A stretch of 64,000 bases of DNA from Nemania diffusa (Eukaryota > Ascomycota > Sordariomycetes > Xylariales > Xylariaceae), in NCBI GenBank assembly GCA_038501195.1, contig JBBPUQ010000003.1:884501-948500 (forward strand). Reading direction: 5' to 3'. The notes under the pieces were generated by a model, which saw nothing but the letters and a program-made list of their open reading frames with translations, did no database searches and was not told the origin of the DNA. How positions within the stretch are numbered: the stretch's first letter is position 1; each line of letters opens with the position of its first letter. Shown one piece after another: positions 10,925 to 23,072 of the stretch. The translations under genes were made by a program, and so were the position numbers.

Positions 10925-12831
10925 TCACCCTTCCACCTTTCTTCTAATCCTGAACCGTACCGGTCGATTTGGCGGTAGCGTACCAAATGATTCATATCTC
11001 CTATTTGGACCTACTCTCTTCGTGTCCACTTCGTTGGCCTGAATTTCGTACTTGGAAAACATGTGTGCAAAGAATATGAGCATTTCCAATTTCACGAGGT
11101 GACGTCCTGGACACATGCGATCTCCTCCGCCATACGGGATCCACAAGCCGGCAAGTCCGTCTGTAGAGAATCTCGGCCCTGTTTCCGAAGGCTCCACGAA
11201 TCGTTCGGCGTGGAATTCGGTGAGCGGCTTGTCAATTGACCTACCCGCGCGTGCCCATGCTTCTTCATTGAAATGCACTGACGTGGTCGGCATCAGGGCT
11301 ACATCGCCTCGGGGTATTTTGTAACCTGAAAAGTTGAGATCGCCATATTCCACCGTCCGAGTCATAACGATGGAAACTCGAAGTCGTAGGACTTCGGCAT
11401 ACGCAGATTCGAGCAGCGGCTGCGCCACCAAGGCCGGAATACTAATCGTTCCGTCTGAGCTACAACATGCTGCAACCTCCCTCGTCATCCTAGCGAAAAG
11501 AGATGTATCTTTCAGAGCTTCAAAGAAGTACCAGAACAGCGTTGGCGGTGTGTTATAGTTGAGACTAATTGAAGAATGATCAGTGATGCTTATTTACGCG
11601 GAATGTTGACATTGAACGTACCCGATCAAGAAGCCCCAATCCTCACAGGCCCGTACGTGCGCTGTAAGTGCTTTCATACCATTCATATACTGTTGTCTGA
11701 CCTTTTTTGATAAACAAGGCTTTAGTAAATCTCGACTTCATATTTCATCAGCACCTCTTACCTTTTCGCACTTGCTACCCCAAATGGCATCCCAGTCGGG
11801 ATCACTTTCTTGGGTGCTATTGTAGTCGCCAGCCCCGTGTGCATAGGTATGCCACTTCTTCAGGGCCTTTATCACACGCTCTCGAGCTTTAAAGCCCTTC
11901 GGGGCGAGCCAGCTAGGCCAGCCTTTCAGAAATGCCGGGACGGCCACGAAAGCTGAGCACAAGTCCTCTACCAAGTTTGGATTGAGCTCTAGTACCTTTG
12001 AGCCAAGCATTGTCTCGATGTTTACGCTAATGATAATCGATTGTAGAAAGCTGAACAAGTCAGGGTACTCTACCCAGTCCTCTCCTATATCAAGAGCCCT
12101 GGTTTTGTCATCAAGTTTTCTGAGAAATAATTCTGCTAAGGGCTCGAGATACGGAGACGCCAGCCATTTATGGTGAGTGTGAGCTTGGTGGAACAAAATT
12201 CTGTCTTCCTGGGCTACATTGCTTGCTTTCCTTGACTCTGCGGCCATGCCCGAGTTATCTGCTAGGTACACCGGCATGATATCTGGTGGAATGCAGACAA
12301 GAAGCCTCTGGACACGTTCTAAGACGAATCTCGTCGATAAGAACCTGGAATTCTTAAAGACCGCAGCGACATGTTGGGGATTGCCGATTAATACCAACCG
12401 CGTAGTCGCAGCCTTCACCATCAAGGGTTTCTCCCATCCATAACATATGCTAATGATGAAATTAATGATAATACTAGAAACGATATTAGGGCAGACGAAA
12501 CTTACATCGTATTAATCATAAAGTTGACATTATCCCACAGAAATGGGAGCAAGTGAAAAGCTCCAGGAATCCAATAAGGGGCTAGCGGGACATCGGGATG
12601 TTTGCTGGAATCCCAGTGTCGGAATCGCAACGTTGACATCAGCTTAGTTAGAACTGGTATAAATAGCAAGCCGAGCAGCGCCGCATACGTCAAGGATATG
12701 GACGGTGACGATAAAGACTGCAGCAGTATGCGAATAAAAGAGTCTGCCCTATCAAATCCAGTCCTCTCGAAGTTACTTTCGGGAATACTAGAGCTGAAGA
12801 CCTTCACGTCCTCTTGGCTAGGGCCCTCCAT
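10925..12831 (-). CDS. cytochrome P450 (P450-1), CYP7/CYP8-like
   Basis: This is a membrane-anchored monooxygenase. Exons are 12831-12506, 12449-11762, 11701-11622 and 11564-10925, with GT-AG introns of 56, 60 and 57 nt; all phases agree and give 577 residues. A hydrophobic anchor (residues about 48-65) is followed by PLAPYWIPGAFHLLPFLWDN. The K-helix EVLRLR provides ExxR, and the heme loop reads WIPYGGGDRMCPGRHL with the Cys ligand and Tyr instead of the usual Phe. The overall pattern (PYWIPG start, HXNEEAW, RFVEP) resembles fungal P450s related to animal oxysterol 7-alpha and sterol 12-alpha hydroxylases; that subfamily call is from memory. The ATG at 12831 was chosen because the extended frame starts with GTG. 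It is divergent from the KSTD-like gene. Confidence 0.88.
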
Positions 12832-13393
12832 TGTGCGTCTCCGATCTCTGGATAAAGGATTAATGGAAGTTTGCACACCAACCCGAGTATGGACATCGTT
12901 CGCAGAACATTGACTCTAAGAACACCTTCTAGCTACGCGGTATCTCCATTTTAATGGCAGCATGAGTCCTAGAAAGTCGCTGAGACTGTGTTAGCGTCTT
13001 AGGCGATATATTGGCTGTTGTTATCACAGTACACTGGTGCTCAATGAAAAACACTTACTGGGTACAAATGTTGTTGCGCTGCTTACACCCCACCCGTGCT
13101 GAGCATGCTAGTCTGATGTGATGGAGGGTTTCATGCATGCTGACCTGTGATATGCGGTTGGTCTGGTTTTGACAACCCCGGTATCCTAGGCTGTAAGCTC
13201 CGTGGCCAACGCGCGTCTTACCTACAGACAACCCAGGTACATAACAAGTGACATATAGCTGATCGAGCTGACAAGATCCCTGAGAGGCGTATCTTGGTAT
13301 TGGATGAATGATGCGACGCCAAGTGCGGGACATCATAACAAGATAAGCTCAAACCCCCAAGCTCAACAACGACGGCAACGGCAATTCAAATCC
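12832..13393. promoter_or_regulatory. divergent promoter, P450-1 / KSTD-like flavoprotein
   Basis: The start codons at 12831 (minus) and 13394 (plus) diverge across 562 bp, so both promoters lie here. A shared bidirectional control region is typical of fungal cluster genes. An alternative in-frame ATG for the flavoprotein lies inside it at 13304. No specific operator is recognised. Confidence 0.5.
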
Positions 13394-15089
13394 ATGGCAA
13401 ATCATCGGCGGGAACCTCAGGTCGACATTGCGGTGGTTGGCGGTGGTCTTGCGGGGATGTGTGCCGCAATTGCGGCCGCCGAGAATGGCGCCTCCGTAAC
13501 AGTCCTTGACCGGGCGTACGGCGGGGGATCATCGGCCATCTCCGCAGGCGTTATCTACGCAGGCGGTGGCACCAAGCAGCAACACGAAGCTGGATACGGG
13601 GACGATACACCAGAGAACATGTACCGCTATCTTGAGCAAGAAGTTGGCGACGCGGTAGACGCGCCCACACTAAGGAGATTCTGTGCCGAGAGTGTCGCCC
13701 GCATGGAGTGGCTTGAGAGTCACGGGGCCAAGTTTGATGGCTCTCTATGTCCTTACAAGACGAGCTATCCGACATCTGAATACTTTCTTTACTTCTCCGG
13801 AAATGAAAAGGGCCACCCCTTTGTCAACCTTGCGAACCCGGCGCCTAGGGGCCACCGACCTGTGGGTAAGAGCTCAGGCGGCGTGGGAATGGGCATGACT
13901 GGGTGCGACTTATGGCAAGCTATCTTTGACTCCGCAATAAGCTTGGGCGTCAGATTTGAATCTGCCAGTAAAGTTGAAGAGCTCCTTGTTAGTGAGGGGC
14001 GAATAAAGGGGGTCCGGTATCGTGCGATTGACACAGCAGAGGGGTGGTATGCTAAGTCGTACAAGTGGCTCACGCAGGCGGCCATGAATTATCAAGCGAC
14101 GGTCCAAATCCTAGCCGGAGCTCTAGACTACTTAGCGGATGCTATATGGGAACGAGGTGCGAGAGAAAAGGTATTGGAGTGCGATAACGTCATCCTGGCG
14201 GCCGGCGGGTTTATGAGTAAGTTGCTGATGTTGCAGACCCCGTGATAATGATGCTGTATAACCAAGTTAAAGCTAACCTCTTTTTATCATAGTGAACAAG
14301 AGGATGGTGCAGCAGTTTATTCCCTGGGCTAACGGAACGACACCTCTGGGGACCGCAGGTGACGATGGGAGCGGGATTCGTCTCGGTCAATCTATCGGAG
14401 GAAGTGTCTCACACATGGATCGAATGTCAGCCTGGAGGCTTATATATCCGCCGGAGGCTCTTGTGGAAGGCGTCGTAATCTCCACCCAGGGAGAAAGGAT
14501 TGCGGCCGAGGACTTGTATGGTGGCTCTTTTACAGATGTTATGATAAGCCAATCTCAGGGACGCGGCTTTTTAATCTTGGATTCCGGTCAATGGGAGAAA
14601 GCGAGAAGCCAGCTTACGTATCAGACACAGTCTCTGTGGAAGGTCTTTATCCAATACCTGTTGAATTGGGCTCATCAAAAAGCTGAGACATTGGAAGACC
14701 TCGCCAGGAAGCTCAAGGTTGACCCAACCCACATGATGGCAACCGTGGGAGCATATAACGGAGCTATTATAAACAACGAATTGGACCCAGTGGGAAAACT
14801 GAACCATCGATCAGTCATAGCAACAGCCCCTTTCTATGGCATTGACATATCCCTGGGGCAATCTGGATTCTTAATGACACCAGCGCTGACCCTTGGGGGT
14901 TTGCGTGTTGACGGAGAGTCCGGCATGGTTTTAGACGATGTAGGGAATCAAATCCCGGGACTATATGCTGCCGGGAGGAACGCCGTGGGCATCTGCTCGA
15001 ACAGTTATATATCGGGGCTTTCTATTGCGGACTGTGTCTTTTCAGGCAAGAGGGCAGGCAAACACGCAGCGAAAAACAGAGATGCTTGA
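13394..15089 (+). CDS. FAD-dependent 3-ketosteroid delta1-dehydrogenase-like flavoprotein
   Basis: This is a flavoprotein of the fumarate reductase/KSTD superfamily. KSTDs introduce the C1-C2 double bond in 3-ketosteroids, and a homologue acts in helvolic acid (fusidane) biosynthesis. Exon 1 is 13394-14216 and exon 2 is 14293-15089, joined by a 76-nt GT-AG intron in phase 1, giving 539 residues. The Rossmann FAD motif VVGGGLAGMCAA is at residues about 14-25, followed by an acidic strand end (VTVLDR) and SSAISAGVIYAGGG. The C-terminal flavin-contact block reads GLYAAGRNAVGICSNSYISG, a KSTD-type ending. ATG 13394 (CCATGGC) places the nucleotide-binding fold near the N terminus; ATG 13304 would add 30 residues. 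Whether the true substrate is a steroid is inference from motif and neighbours. Confidence 0.85.
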
Positions 15090-15176
15090 ATAAGGCAGTG
15101 AAGTTAGCAGATGTTTTGCCTAGGTGGATACATTCGATATATGCTCTATCATTCCGAAGATTTTAGACTCGAACTA

Positions 15177-16998
15177 TCACTCTTGTCTCCGTGTTAACTG
15201 CACCATCAGGTCCTCGCCGACCCTTTGAGACATCAACCCCGGCACCGGCTTCGTTAAATCTGCCTTCATCATCTTCTGACCAGGAACTAGCTTTATGTCA
15301 TATCTATGTATTACCATGGCGACGAAGATTAGCACGGATCGCTTGGCGATATGACGGCCCGGACAAGCAGTAGATCCGCCACCAAAAGGCCGAAAGCTGC
15401 TGCCCTGAGCGAGGCGAGGCTTTTCGATGAATCGAGTGTGGCGAAAGTCCTCTACCTCATCTCCAAACACTGCCTCATTCATATGCAACTGTCGGTACGG
15501 TACCATCAACCGGTTTCCCTGACGCAGTGTCTTGCCACCGACAACTGTATCGGCCGTCACAATCCGCACCGATGCCGCGAATGCTGATAACCGGAGCATC
15601 TCGGCCCACATGGCGTCAAGTTGGGGAGCTGACGTGTACAAGTACGCCAGGTCCATGCTGCCATCTCCGCGGAATGCAGGTTCGGTTTCCCGCCGGATGA
15701 GATCAACTAGCGAGGGGGTTTGGAGGATATAGGCTAGCAGCCAATAAGCCGCCTTGCGACTATTGGTGTTGATACTAAGACACAGTCAGATTTATAGAGG
15801 GGCAACATGATATCACGAAATGTGCTTACGCCCAGTAGATGGTCATGATGGCGATTGCCTTATCCTCTTCTGACAGTTTTAGCGCGTCCATCTCGACCAT
15901 AGACGCGTCTACGAACCATGCCGCCTCGGCTCTCTCTTCTGGTGGGAGCGCAAGGTATCTCTTGAAGGCTCTGAGAATTCGATCTCGCGAAGCCCGCATC
16001 TCCCTAGCCAGGAAGTGGGGGTACTGATAAATGACCTGATAGCTAAGTTCGTCGAACACAATGAAGTTATTCGTTAGACCAGGATCAATTTCTGTCAGCT
16101 TGGACCCGAAGTATGCGTCTTGTCCTGCCCTGGTAAAATAATCGGAACACCATTGTACCAAAGGGACTACAAGTGTTCCAGGCACCTTCTGTGTGGCATA
16201 TGGCGTCTCCATGATCTTACCGTCATGGAGGTGTCGATCAAAGAAGTGAGAGAAACGAGATTCGAGGAAGGTTAGATTCGCCCCGGGAAATAACTGGTGA
16301 ATGTGCATCTCACGAAACAGTATACCGAGTGGCTTCCCGTGAGGATTCGGAAATCCCGATCCCCCTTTATCTTTAGGGAGAGGCGTGAATAGGGCACGGA
16401 CGCACGACTCTGAATTCCCGAGAATGCGCATCATGGCCTGGACGAACTCCTCGTATGAGAGGCTCTCACTATTTCGGTATACTTCGCTCACATCCTCTGC
16501 TTTCGTGAGGACATAGGTCTTCATGCCCAGGATCGTGAGGGCGAATGGCTCTCTCGTATTGCCGAAGTGGTGCCTTCATAGCGTGTTAGTCAAACGACCT
16601 AAGGGGTAATGTCCCACACTCATGTACCTTGCTCGAGTCAACAAGTTGTTCGCGTTACCGAAGAACTCAATGAGGTGGCCTAAGGTTCAAATTAAATGAG
16701 CTAGATCCCTTCCTATGAGGGTTTTAAGTTACATACCTAGAACTATTTGCTATCGTCAGCGTTGTCAGGCCTTTTCATGAGGCGCCGATGCCGACTTACA
16801 AGGAGTCCAGTAGGGTAACTCCAGGGGCTCGTCCGGGTGGAAGAAGGGGACAACAGTGAATCTGTAGAAGCGCCATACTACTAGGAAAACTGCAGAAAGA
16901 GAAGCAAATACTATAAATCGGCTCGGTATACTTGCCTCTCCCGACAATATCCCAGACACCTTGGAATACAAGGTCTGAGTTAGTGTCCCTGAAGCCAT
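15177..16998 (-). CDS. cytochrome P450 (P450-2), CYP7/CYP8-like, with a 6-nt microexon
   Basis: Predicted exons are 16998-16800, 16742-16737, 16679-16628, 16573-15830 and 15774-15177, totalling 532 residues. The second exon is only six bases; the two introns around it are 57 nt each, and only with it does the frame rebuild the proline-rich P450 hinge YWTPFLGHLIEFFG. Residues about 27-45 are a membrane anchor. ExxR is in EMLRLS and the heme loop is RPFGGGSTACPGRHIAKR with the Cys ligand. The middle contains HIHQLFPGANL and LVPLVQWCSDYF, similar in layout to P450-1, so both probably belong to the same CYP7/8-like clan that acts on sterols. The 3' end lies 87 bp from the convergent KSTD-like gene. 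Confidence 0.88.
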
Positions 16999-17897
16999 TG
17001 CAGTTTCTCTCTACATCGAATTCCAGCGCAGGTACCAGTTAGTAGGGGTGGTGGAATGAGCTTCATGGGAATAATGATAGAGGCGAGAGAGCTGGTGGAA
17101 TACGACGATGCTTGATGCTCGACTTAGCCGCTGAACGGGGTGATGGCTAACAAGCAAACATGGTTGGCCCATTGCTGGTAGAAAGATCTAAACGGATTGT
17201 AGTCCTATCGCCCGGTATGTGACTCGATTCATCTTGGCGTTGGATATGTGCCAGGAGATGTATAGGTGCATGGGTTGGGTTGCACTGTATGTTAGCAACC
17301 CCCTGTACATTAATTCCTGTTTATCTAAGACCTACATACGTCCCACTCAGTCCCTACATCGTGCTCACAAGATATCACTGTGTACAAGTTATTAGGTTGA
17401 CTTGACGCTTACGTGGAATCGACTCTAGTGGCGTAAGCAGCACGGCCAATAACCCAGAAGGGCGGTATTTCACAGTAGCATTCGGGGGTATTTTATAGCA
17501 GAGCTTATTCTTGTTCTCTTGCACATCTGACACCTCTACCAATCACCCCACATGCCGCGGTATGCCGTGACATAAGGCCATCAGTTTATCGACGCCATCG
17601 GATCCTGACCAAGGAAATTCCGATTCTCTTGATTCCACTCCGCCATCACTATCACTGGTGGGTTCTAGAACGACTGTGCTGTATGGTAACTCAGGTTGGA
17701 TATCTTCTTAGGCCGCAAGCCCGGTGACGAGGATCATTAGCCATGGGTTGTCGTGAAGAGATTGAGTCTGCCTCTATCATCTGTTACAATCACCTCATAG
17801 CAAGCTCGTACTTTTAAAAGACTTATGTCAAATTTATGATGATGCCTTAAGCGTAGTTCCACGGCTCATAGTGATTTCCCAGCACTCCCCAAGAACT
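16999..17897. promoter_or_regulatory. divergent promoter, P450-2 / P450-3
   Basis: The 899 bp between divergent start codons at 16998 (minus) and 17898 (plus) must carry both promoters. No open frame of note is present. A shared promoter supports co-expression of the two P450 genes; no factor-binding site can be named with confidence. Confidence 0.5.
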
Positions 17898-20349
17898 ATG
17901 TCGGCCGCCATACCCCGCGGAACCGCTACTTGTGTCGTTGTGATACTTCTGATCGGGCTTGTCATCCACTATAGCAGATCTACAGAAGGCGTGCGTACTC
18001 AATAGCTTTTCATGTTAGCAAGGCCTAAATCTAAATTAAACAGGGTTACGCCTCTGCTTCTCGTCGATGGATCTTCTACTATGTTCGACGTCTTCGTGGG
18101 TTGTTGTACCTTGTTGCAGGGCCCCGGATTATCGAGGAAGCATATGCTCAGGTGAGAGCATCAGAGCAACTTTTCGCCTTTGTATTCGACTTTCCGCTAA
18201 CTTCCCCAAGGCTAAAGGCAAAACTTTCATCGTGCCCACGCCGTCGAATGACTATCTCATGGTAACGTCTTCCGAGCTTATCAGAGAGGTCACAGAGGCT
18301 CCGCCTGCATCGCTTTCGCTGCACGCTGTTGCAAAGGAGGTTTGTCTTAACGCCCGGCCCATGCCCTCCCCAATTAGTTGCACAGGATCTAATTAGTGTG
18401 CTAAACGTCGAATAGATGCTGCAGCCAAAGTATACGATGCAGGGCTTTGAATGGCAGGACCAACGCGGTCTCGAGGGGACTGGCTTTGTCCGAGCTTTAA
18501 GGAGTTTATTGACCTCTCATCTACCTTATTTTCAACCCAGTATAGACATGATTATTAGAGATTCGCTTGCAAACGAATTAAAATCTTCTGGAGAGAATGG
18601 TGAGCGCCTGGAAGCTAGTGGAGAAAGTTAGGATGAGTGATTGATTCATTAACCCCTAGGATTCGTCCCGGTCCGCATATTTCCCGCCATCAAGCGAATC
18701 GTGACAAGAGCTAATAGCCTGGTCTTTTTTGGGCAACAACTTAGTCAGTATGAGCCCGATGTTTGATTAGAGTTCGTAGGCTAAGACTTGAGACCGTATC
18801 TTGTAGGCGAAAATGATCAATTCACTGCCGCTGCTCTCGAGTTTCCGCAAATAGTAATATTTGCCGCAGAGGTTCTGAGAATCACTCCCGGGTTTTTACG
18901 TTCGTAGGTATAAGGAATGATACCAAAGCGTTTCTTTAGCTGACGGATTCAAGTTTCGTGGCATCTTTGGCCACCAACCGTCATCGAGCCGCCAATATTC
19001 TGTGTAGGTACCTCGAGCCTATAGTGAGGGAGCGTATGGCCATGAGAGACGAATTAGCCCAAGGAAGGAGCGCATCAACTAAGCCAGTACGTTGACAGCA
19101 GACCACTCTTGTTTTGGGAAAACAACGCTCAATTAAAGGCCCAAGGTTGATTGCATCCAATGGATCATAGACACGTCACCGCGCAAGAACCCATGGTCGC
19201 CGATGCGGATGGTGGGTGAAATCATGGCCGTGTGGTTCAGTACAGTCCACCAGCTCGCAATGGTAAGAGAAAGGCCCCCAAGGGAATGGGCAGTCCGCAA
19301 CAATATGTCGTGGACGTCTGCTAACTCAAGGTTGAATCGCGTCGGGAAGACTGCAACGTACATGGTACAAGATCTATGCCTCCACGATGAATATATCGAG
19401 CCGCTGAGACAAGAACTCCGAGACTATCTTGTGCTTCAAGCTAAGCCAGGGGCACTAATAGATGTGGAGAGATTACCTCTCCTGGACAGCTTCATCAAGG
19501 AGTCGATACGCTGTACAAATGCCGATGCTAGTAAGTGAGATTTACTCTTATCCGATCGCTATATACCGGATAATTATGCGATATCTCGTCTCGAGACGCG
19601 CCTTGACTGATGAACCCACGAGCTAGTCAGCTGCCGGCGAAAAGCCTTAAGCCCCTATGTCCTGCAAGACGGCTCGAGAGTCGAGAAGGGCGACTGGGTG
19701 TGCATCCCTCAGCTCGCCATGATGCATGACGCACAGCGCTACGCAAGTCCGCACGAGTTCCGCGGCTTTCGCTTTGCGCAGGCGAATGAGGCGATGAAGG
19801 AAGGGCGTATGACTGCCGAAGTCCCGGATCTAGCGCCTGCTTCGCTGACGACAGCAACGGTTGAGTGGCCGATGTGGGGCCTGGGCATAGCGACGTGGTG
19901 AGTTGACCCCCGATAACGCGATAACGCGATGCCCCGCTACATCTATTACCTCGCTACCTACCTACTCCGGGATCATTTCTCCACCCCTATTTCTCCATCA
20001 ACTCAACCAAACGCAACCCACCCATCGTACCGGCAGCTCATACATCCATGCTTCCATCTGCACGATAGGCGAGGCGAGAACTCGACTCTGCGTGCCCCAC
20101 TAAATTAATCAACATGCTAATTTGAGAAAACGGTCTAGCCCCGGGAGATTCTACGCCTCGCTGGTGCTTAAGCTGGTTGCCCTCCAGATATTGGATGAGT
20201 GGGAGTGTAAGATGTTGGGTACCAACGGTAACATGCGGAGTAGGATCTGGCGGTCCAGCATCGTGCCACGCACTGGCACAGTGGTATTGTTTCGCAGACG
20301 CCCAATCAGCCTCCAGCGTCAGCTCGCTGCAGCGCAAGATTCATCATAG
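17898..20349 (+). CDS. cytochrome P450 (P450-3), ent-kaurene-oxidase/CYP68-like, 11 exons
   Basis: Manual joining gives exons 17898-17990, 18044-18151, 18211-18339, 18416-18599, 18660-18743, 18807-18903, 18954-19086, 19146-19262, 19350-19530, 19627-19897 and 20139-20349, total 535 residues with consistent phases. A single N-terminal anchor (VVVILLIGLVI) is followed by the PTPSNDYLMVTS and PKYTMQGFEWQDQRG blocks typical of fungal CYP68-type enzymes. ExxR is in KESIR, then CRRKALSPYVL, and ASPHEFRGFRF supplies the PERF-like motif. The heme loop WGLGIATCPGRFYAS appears only after removing the last, 241-nt intron, which splits the Cys codon TG/C. Without splicing the locus looks broken, but every exon joins in frame, so I call it intact. 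It probably oxidises the cluster product. Confidence 0.82.
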
Positions 20350-21042
20350 CTCAGGTAGGCGCCAATCACAATCACGGTATCCCACTACTGTATGCAGTAT
20401 ACGCTCAGCGCTCTTGGCCATGCCGTCTTATGTGTAGAGCTATAAACCATGATTAAGTACTTCCCTAGCCATGGAAGATGCTGACCACCCACCACAAACC
20501 TCGCTTGGATAGTTTCACCGTGGGCTTCGATAGGTGGGAATCTACCGAATCCCCAGTCAGCTAGTCACGCATCTAGAAGAAAGTCCGCGTCTCTGTAGCA
20601 CTGAGGCTGACGGCAGTCATCAATTTGCCCTCCCGGACCCTTGCGAAGTCAGCATGTACCTGGGTTGGGTCCTTGCGGTGTTGGTAGCATTTTTAATGTT
20701 GTAACTGCACCCATGTTGAATATATTGGATACATTGAATGTCACCATTCCACTCTTCTCCGGCCGTTACGGATATACCGCGCCCCTCGACGTTGGTAATC
20801 TATCGCATAACGCATTCATACTAGGTGCACGAACGGTCCTAGAATAGCTTATCTGACATGATGAATCTCCTGGATCTCGCATTCGCAGCGCTTCTCTCGA
20901 CCTATTACCGATGACTAGGTTCTTGTTATTTCATACTAAATCGACGCGAGATCGATCGCTATTAGATTGTCTCAAGATATCACACCTTGATGTGTATGGC
21001 TAGTAGGCTTTGCCAGACATTCCTGGTAGCATAACTGGAGCC
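20350..21042. other. intergenic region between P450-3 and the rhodopsin-domain gene
   Basis: This stretch of about 690 bp has only short, unconvincing frames. It should include the 3' UTR of P450-3 and the promoter of the interrupted membrane-protein gene whose ATG is at 21043. Confidence 0.4.
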
Positions 21043-21079
21043 ATGGATTTGTGTGCCATACCAGTCCAAACGCCGCCGC

Positions 21080-21093
21080 CCGGCCAGGTGTCT
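21080..21093. repeat. left copy of 14-bp target-site duplication
   Basis: The bases CCGGCCAGGTGTCT here are identical to 27448-27461, directly outside the two ends of the LINE. The flanking base differs on both sides, which fixes the length at 14 bp. Confidence 0.85.
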
Positions 21094-21264
21094 CACCTTT
21101 CCTTGCATTTAATGTCCGTGCGTTTGCTATTGTTAGCGCAGCACATACATTTCACACCAAAAACACTAACACTGGGTCTTTAGACCGCTAATTCACCAAA
21201 AACACCACGCTAAAATCTCGTGAGAAATTATTTCTTCCTTACAAGAAATAAGAGTACAACGACG

Positions 21265-23072
21265 ATGGAAGCACCCAGTACACCTACGAGGCCGCACCCG
21301 GCCTCGACGACAGGAGCTCAGCACACTCGCCCTCCTGAGCAAACCACACCCTCAAACCTGAACCGGAACAAGCGCAGGAAGGAGGCTGACGTCCAGCCCC
21401 CGCCCTATCTAGGTCCTGCCGGAAAGGCCGCTTCGCGACACTGCAGTCTGGCAACGGCTGCTATCAAAGCCCAGCTCGAAGAGGAGAGCAGGCAGGGCAA
21501 CGTACGGAAGCAGGTGCTTCACGACCTAGCCACTACCCTGGACGGGTTCGTCAGCCACTACTCGGGCGACCACCAACGATCCCACCACCAACAAGCGAAA
21601 AGCCTCGTACAGTCTTTTCTCGACCACCTCAAGGTAGAAGACTTCGCCGCCACAGGCGGCGCCTTCTACGCACCATACCGGCTGCCCAGCACGCAGCCTA
21701 CGAAGACCAACTCCTCGGGCGCTGCCAAAACGAGCTCTGGGGGGCCACCTAAACAGGTGACCTGGGCAAACGTGGCCAGACAAGGTCACTCAAACAATAA
21801 TAATAATAATAATTTCAGCGGTGGGGCTAGCACGAGAGCCTCATCAAACACAGGGTCCACCAGGTCAGCGCTAACGGCCAGGGAAGACTGCCGCATCCTG
21901 GTGCGGCTAAGCGCAACAGCCCGCCTCAAGGCTAGCGTTGAGCCAGCTGCACCGTACGCGGCGAGAAAAGTTGTGGTGGCGGCGTTCACAGACATGGGTC
22001 TGGGACTAGCGGACGTGCCAGATTGCACGAGGACGGCGACAGGGTGGGCGCTCCGGTGCGCTAACTCTACTGTGCGAGACAAGCTGATGGAGCCTCAGCA
22101 AGTCGAGAGACTAGTGCAGGCACTGTCTGCGGAGGGAGCGGATCTGCCGGAGAAGTGGTACAACTACGTACTGCCTCACGTCCCCCTGGGCATCCCAGAT
22201 TGGGTCGACGGTGGAAACCAGACGGTTACCGAACGGATGGTAGCCGAGGAGGTAGAAGTGCAGACGGGGGCACGGCCGGTCAACTGCCGGCAATCACGGC
22301 ATGGCCCCACGATGGCCGACAACACAGTGTCGTGGATCATTTCCTTCCGGGAAAAGGTACGGCCATTCAGGGTCTTCGGGGCTAGCGGTCTAGCCCGAAC
22401 GATAGAAAAGAAGCCGGCCATTGAACGGCATGACCCAGGGTGCCAGGGGTACTGTAACCCCCGCAAGTGCGGCAGAATTGCCCGGTGCGCCAACTGTGGC
22501 GGCCGCAAGGACGAACACGGGGAGGGGAGTGCGAGCTGCCGGCGCGCTGCGCCAACTGCCACGGGCCCTTTCCCGCAGGGCACGAGGGGTGCCCTGCGGC
22601 GCCTAGAAAGGTCCACGGGGTAATCGTCAGGCCGAAGAAGAAGGAACTTCAGGCGATTAGAAGGGCTGGAATAAAGCGTTACACCGACGCAAACCCGGCA
22701 GAGGAGGGGGCGACACAGGAGTCGCCCTTGGCGCAAGCTACGGCGCGTGCGGCGACAACGCAGGCGACGCGCAAGCGAACGGCCAGCGGGGGCGTCCCAA
22801 GAACGGCGGCGCAAGGCGGCGCCAACCGGGAGAGCTCAGACAGCGACTCCGGAGGCAGCGCAGGCGGCGCTGGGGTGACGACACGGCAACGGGACGACGT
22901 CGAGATGACGGAGGTCCAAGAAGTCGCCCGGCCGGCGGAGACGGCGACTATAGTCGTCACAGCCCCGGCTGGCAGACGGCGAGAACCGCGCGAAGCGGCC
23001 CGGATCGCCAGAAACCGCTTCAACGTGCCGCTGCAGGCTCTAGACCTAGAGGACGAACAGGTCAATGAGTAG
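21265..23072 (+). pseudogene. LINE ORF1, gag-like nucleic-acid-binding protein with one frame break
   Basis: The ORF1 protein of Tad1-type LINEs binds element RNA. ATG 21265 opens a frame with a low-complexity N terminus (Pro/Thr/Ser/Gln-rich, with an Asn run near 21796-21813) and a helical middle. A Cys/His cluster follows (GYCNPRKCGRIARCANCGG). That frame ends at 22623, while the matching downstream sequence continues in another frame with a second knuckle (ARCANCHGPFPAGHEGC) to the stop at 23070-23072. The break lies between about 22505 and 22560, near a G-rich run. The C-terminal part is basic then Ser/Gly/Ala-rich. The stop overlaps the ORF2 start in ATGAGTAG, suggesting coupled re-initiation. 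Confidence 0.75.

Noticed and set aside
17898..20349. P450-3 locus looked at first like a decayed P450 without a heme Cys
   Set aside because: Ten canonical introns join all pieces in phase, and the last one restores the CPGR motif, so an intact gene is the better reading.
21526..21789. Possible separate small gene within the LINE 5' part
   Set aside because: It lies antisense within the ORF1 coding region and has no features of its own.
22176..22814. 212-codon antisense frame in the LINE (and similar at 24505-25170 and 25294-26025)
   Set aside because: These are long only because the element is G+C-rich; they are opposite to the motif-bearing LINE frames.
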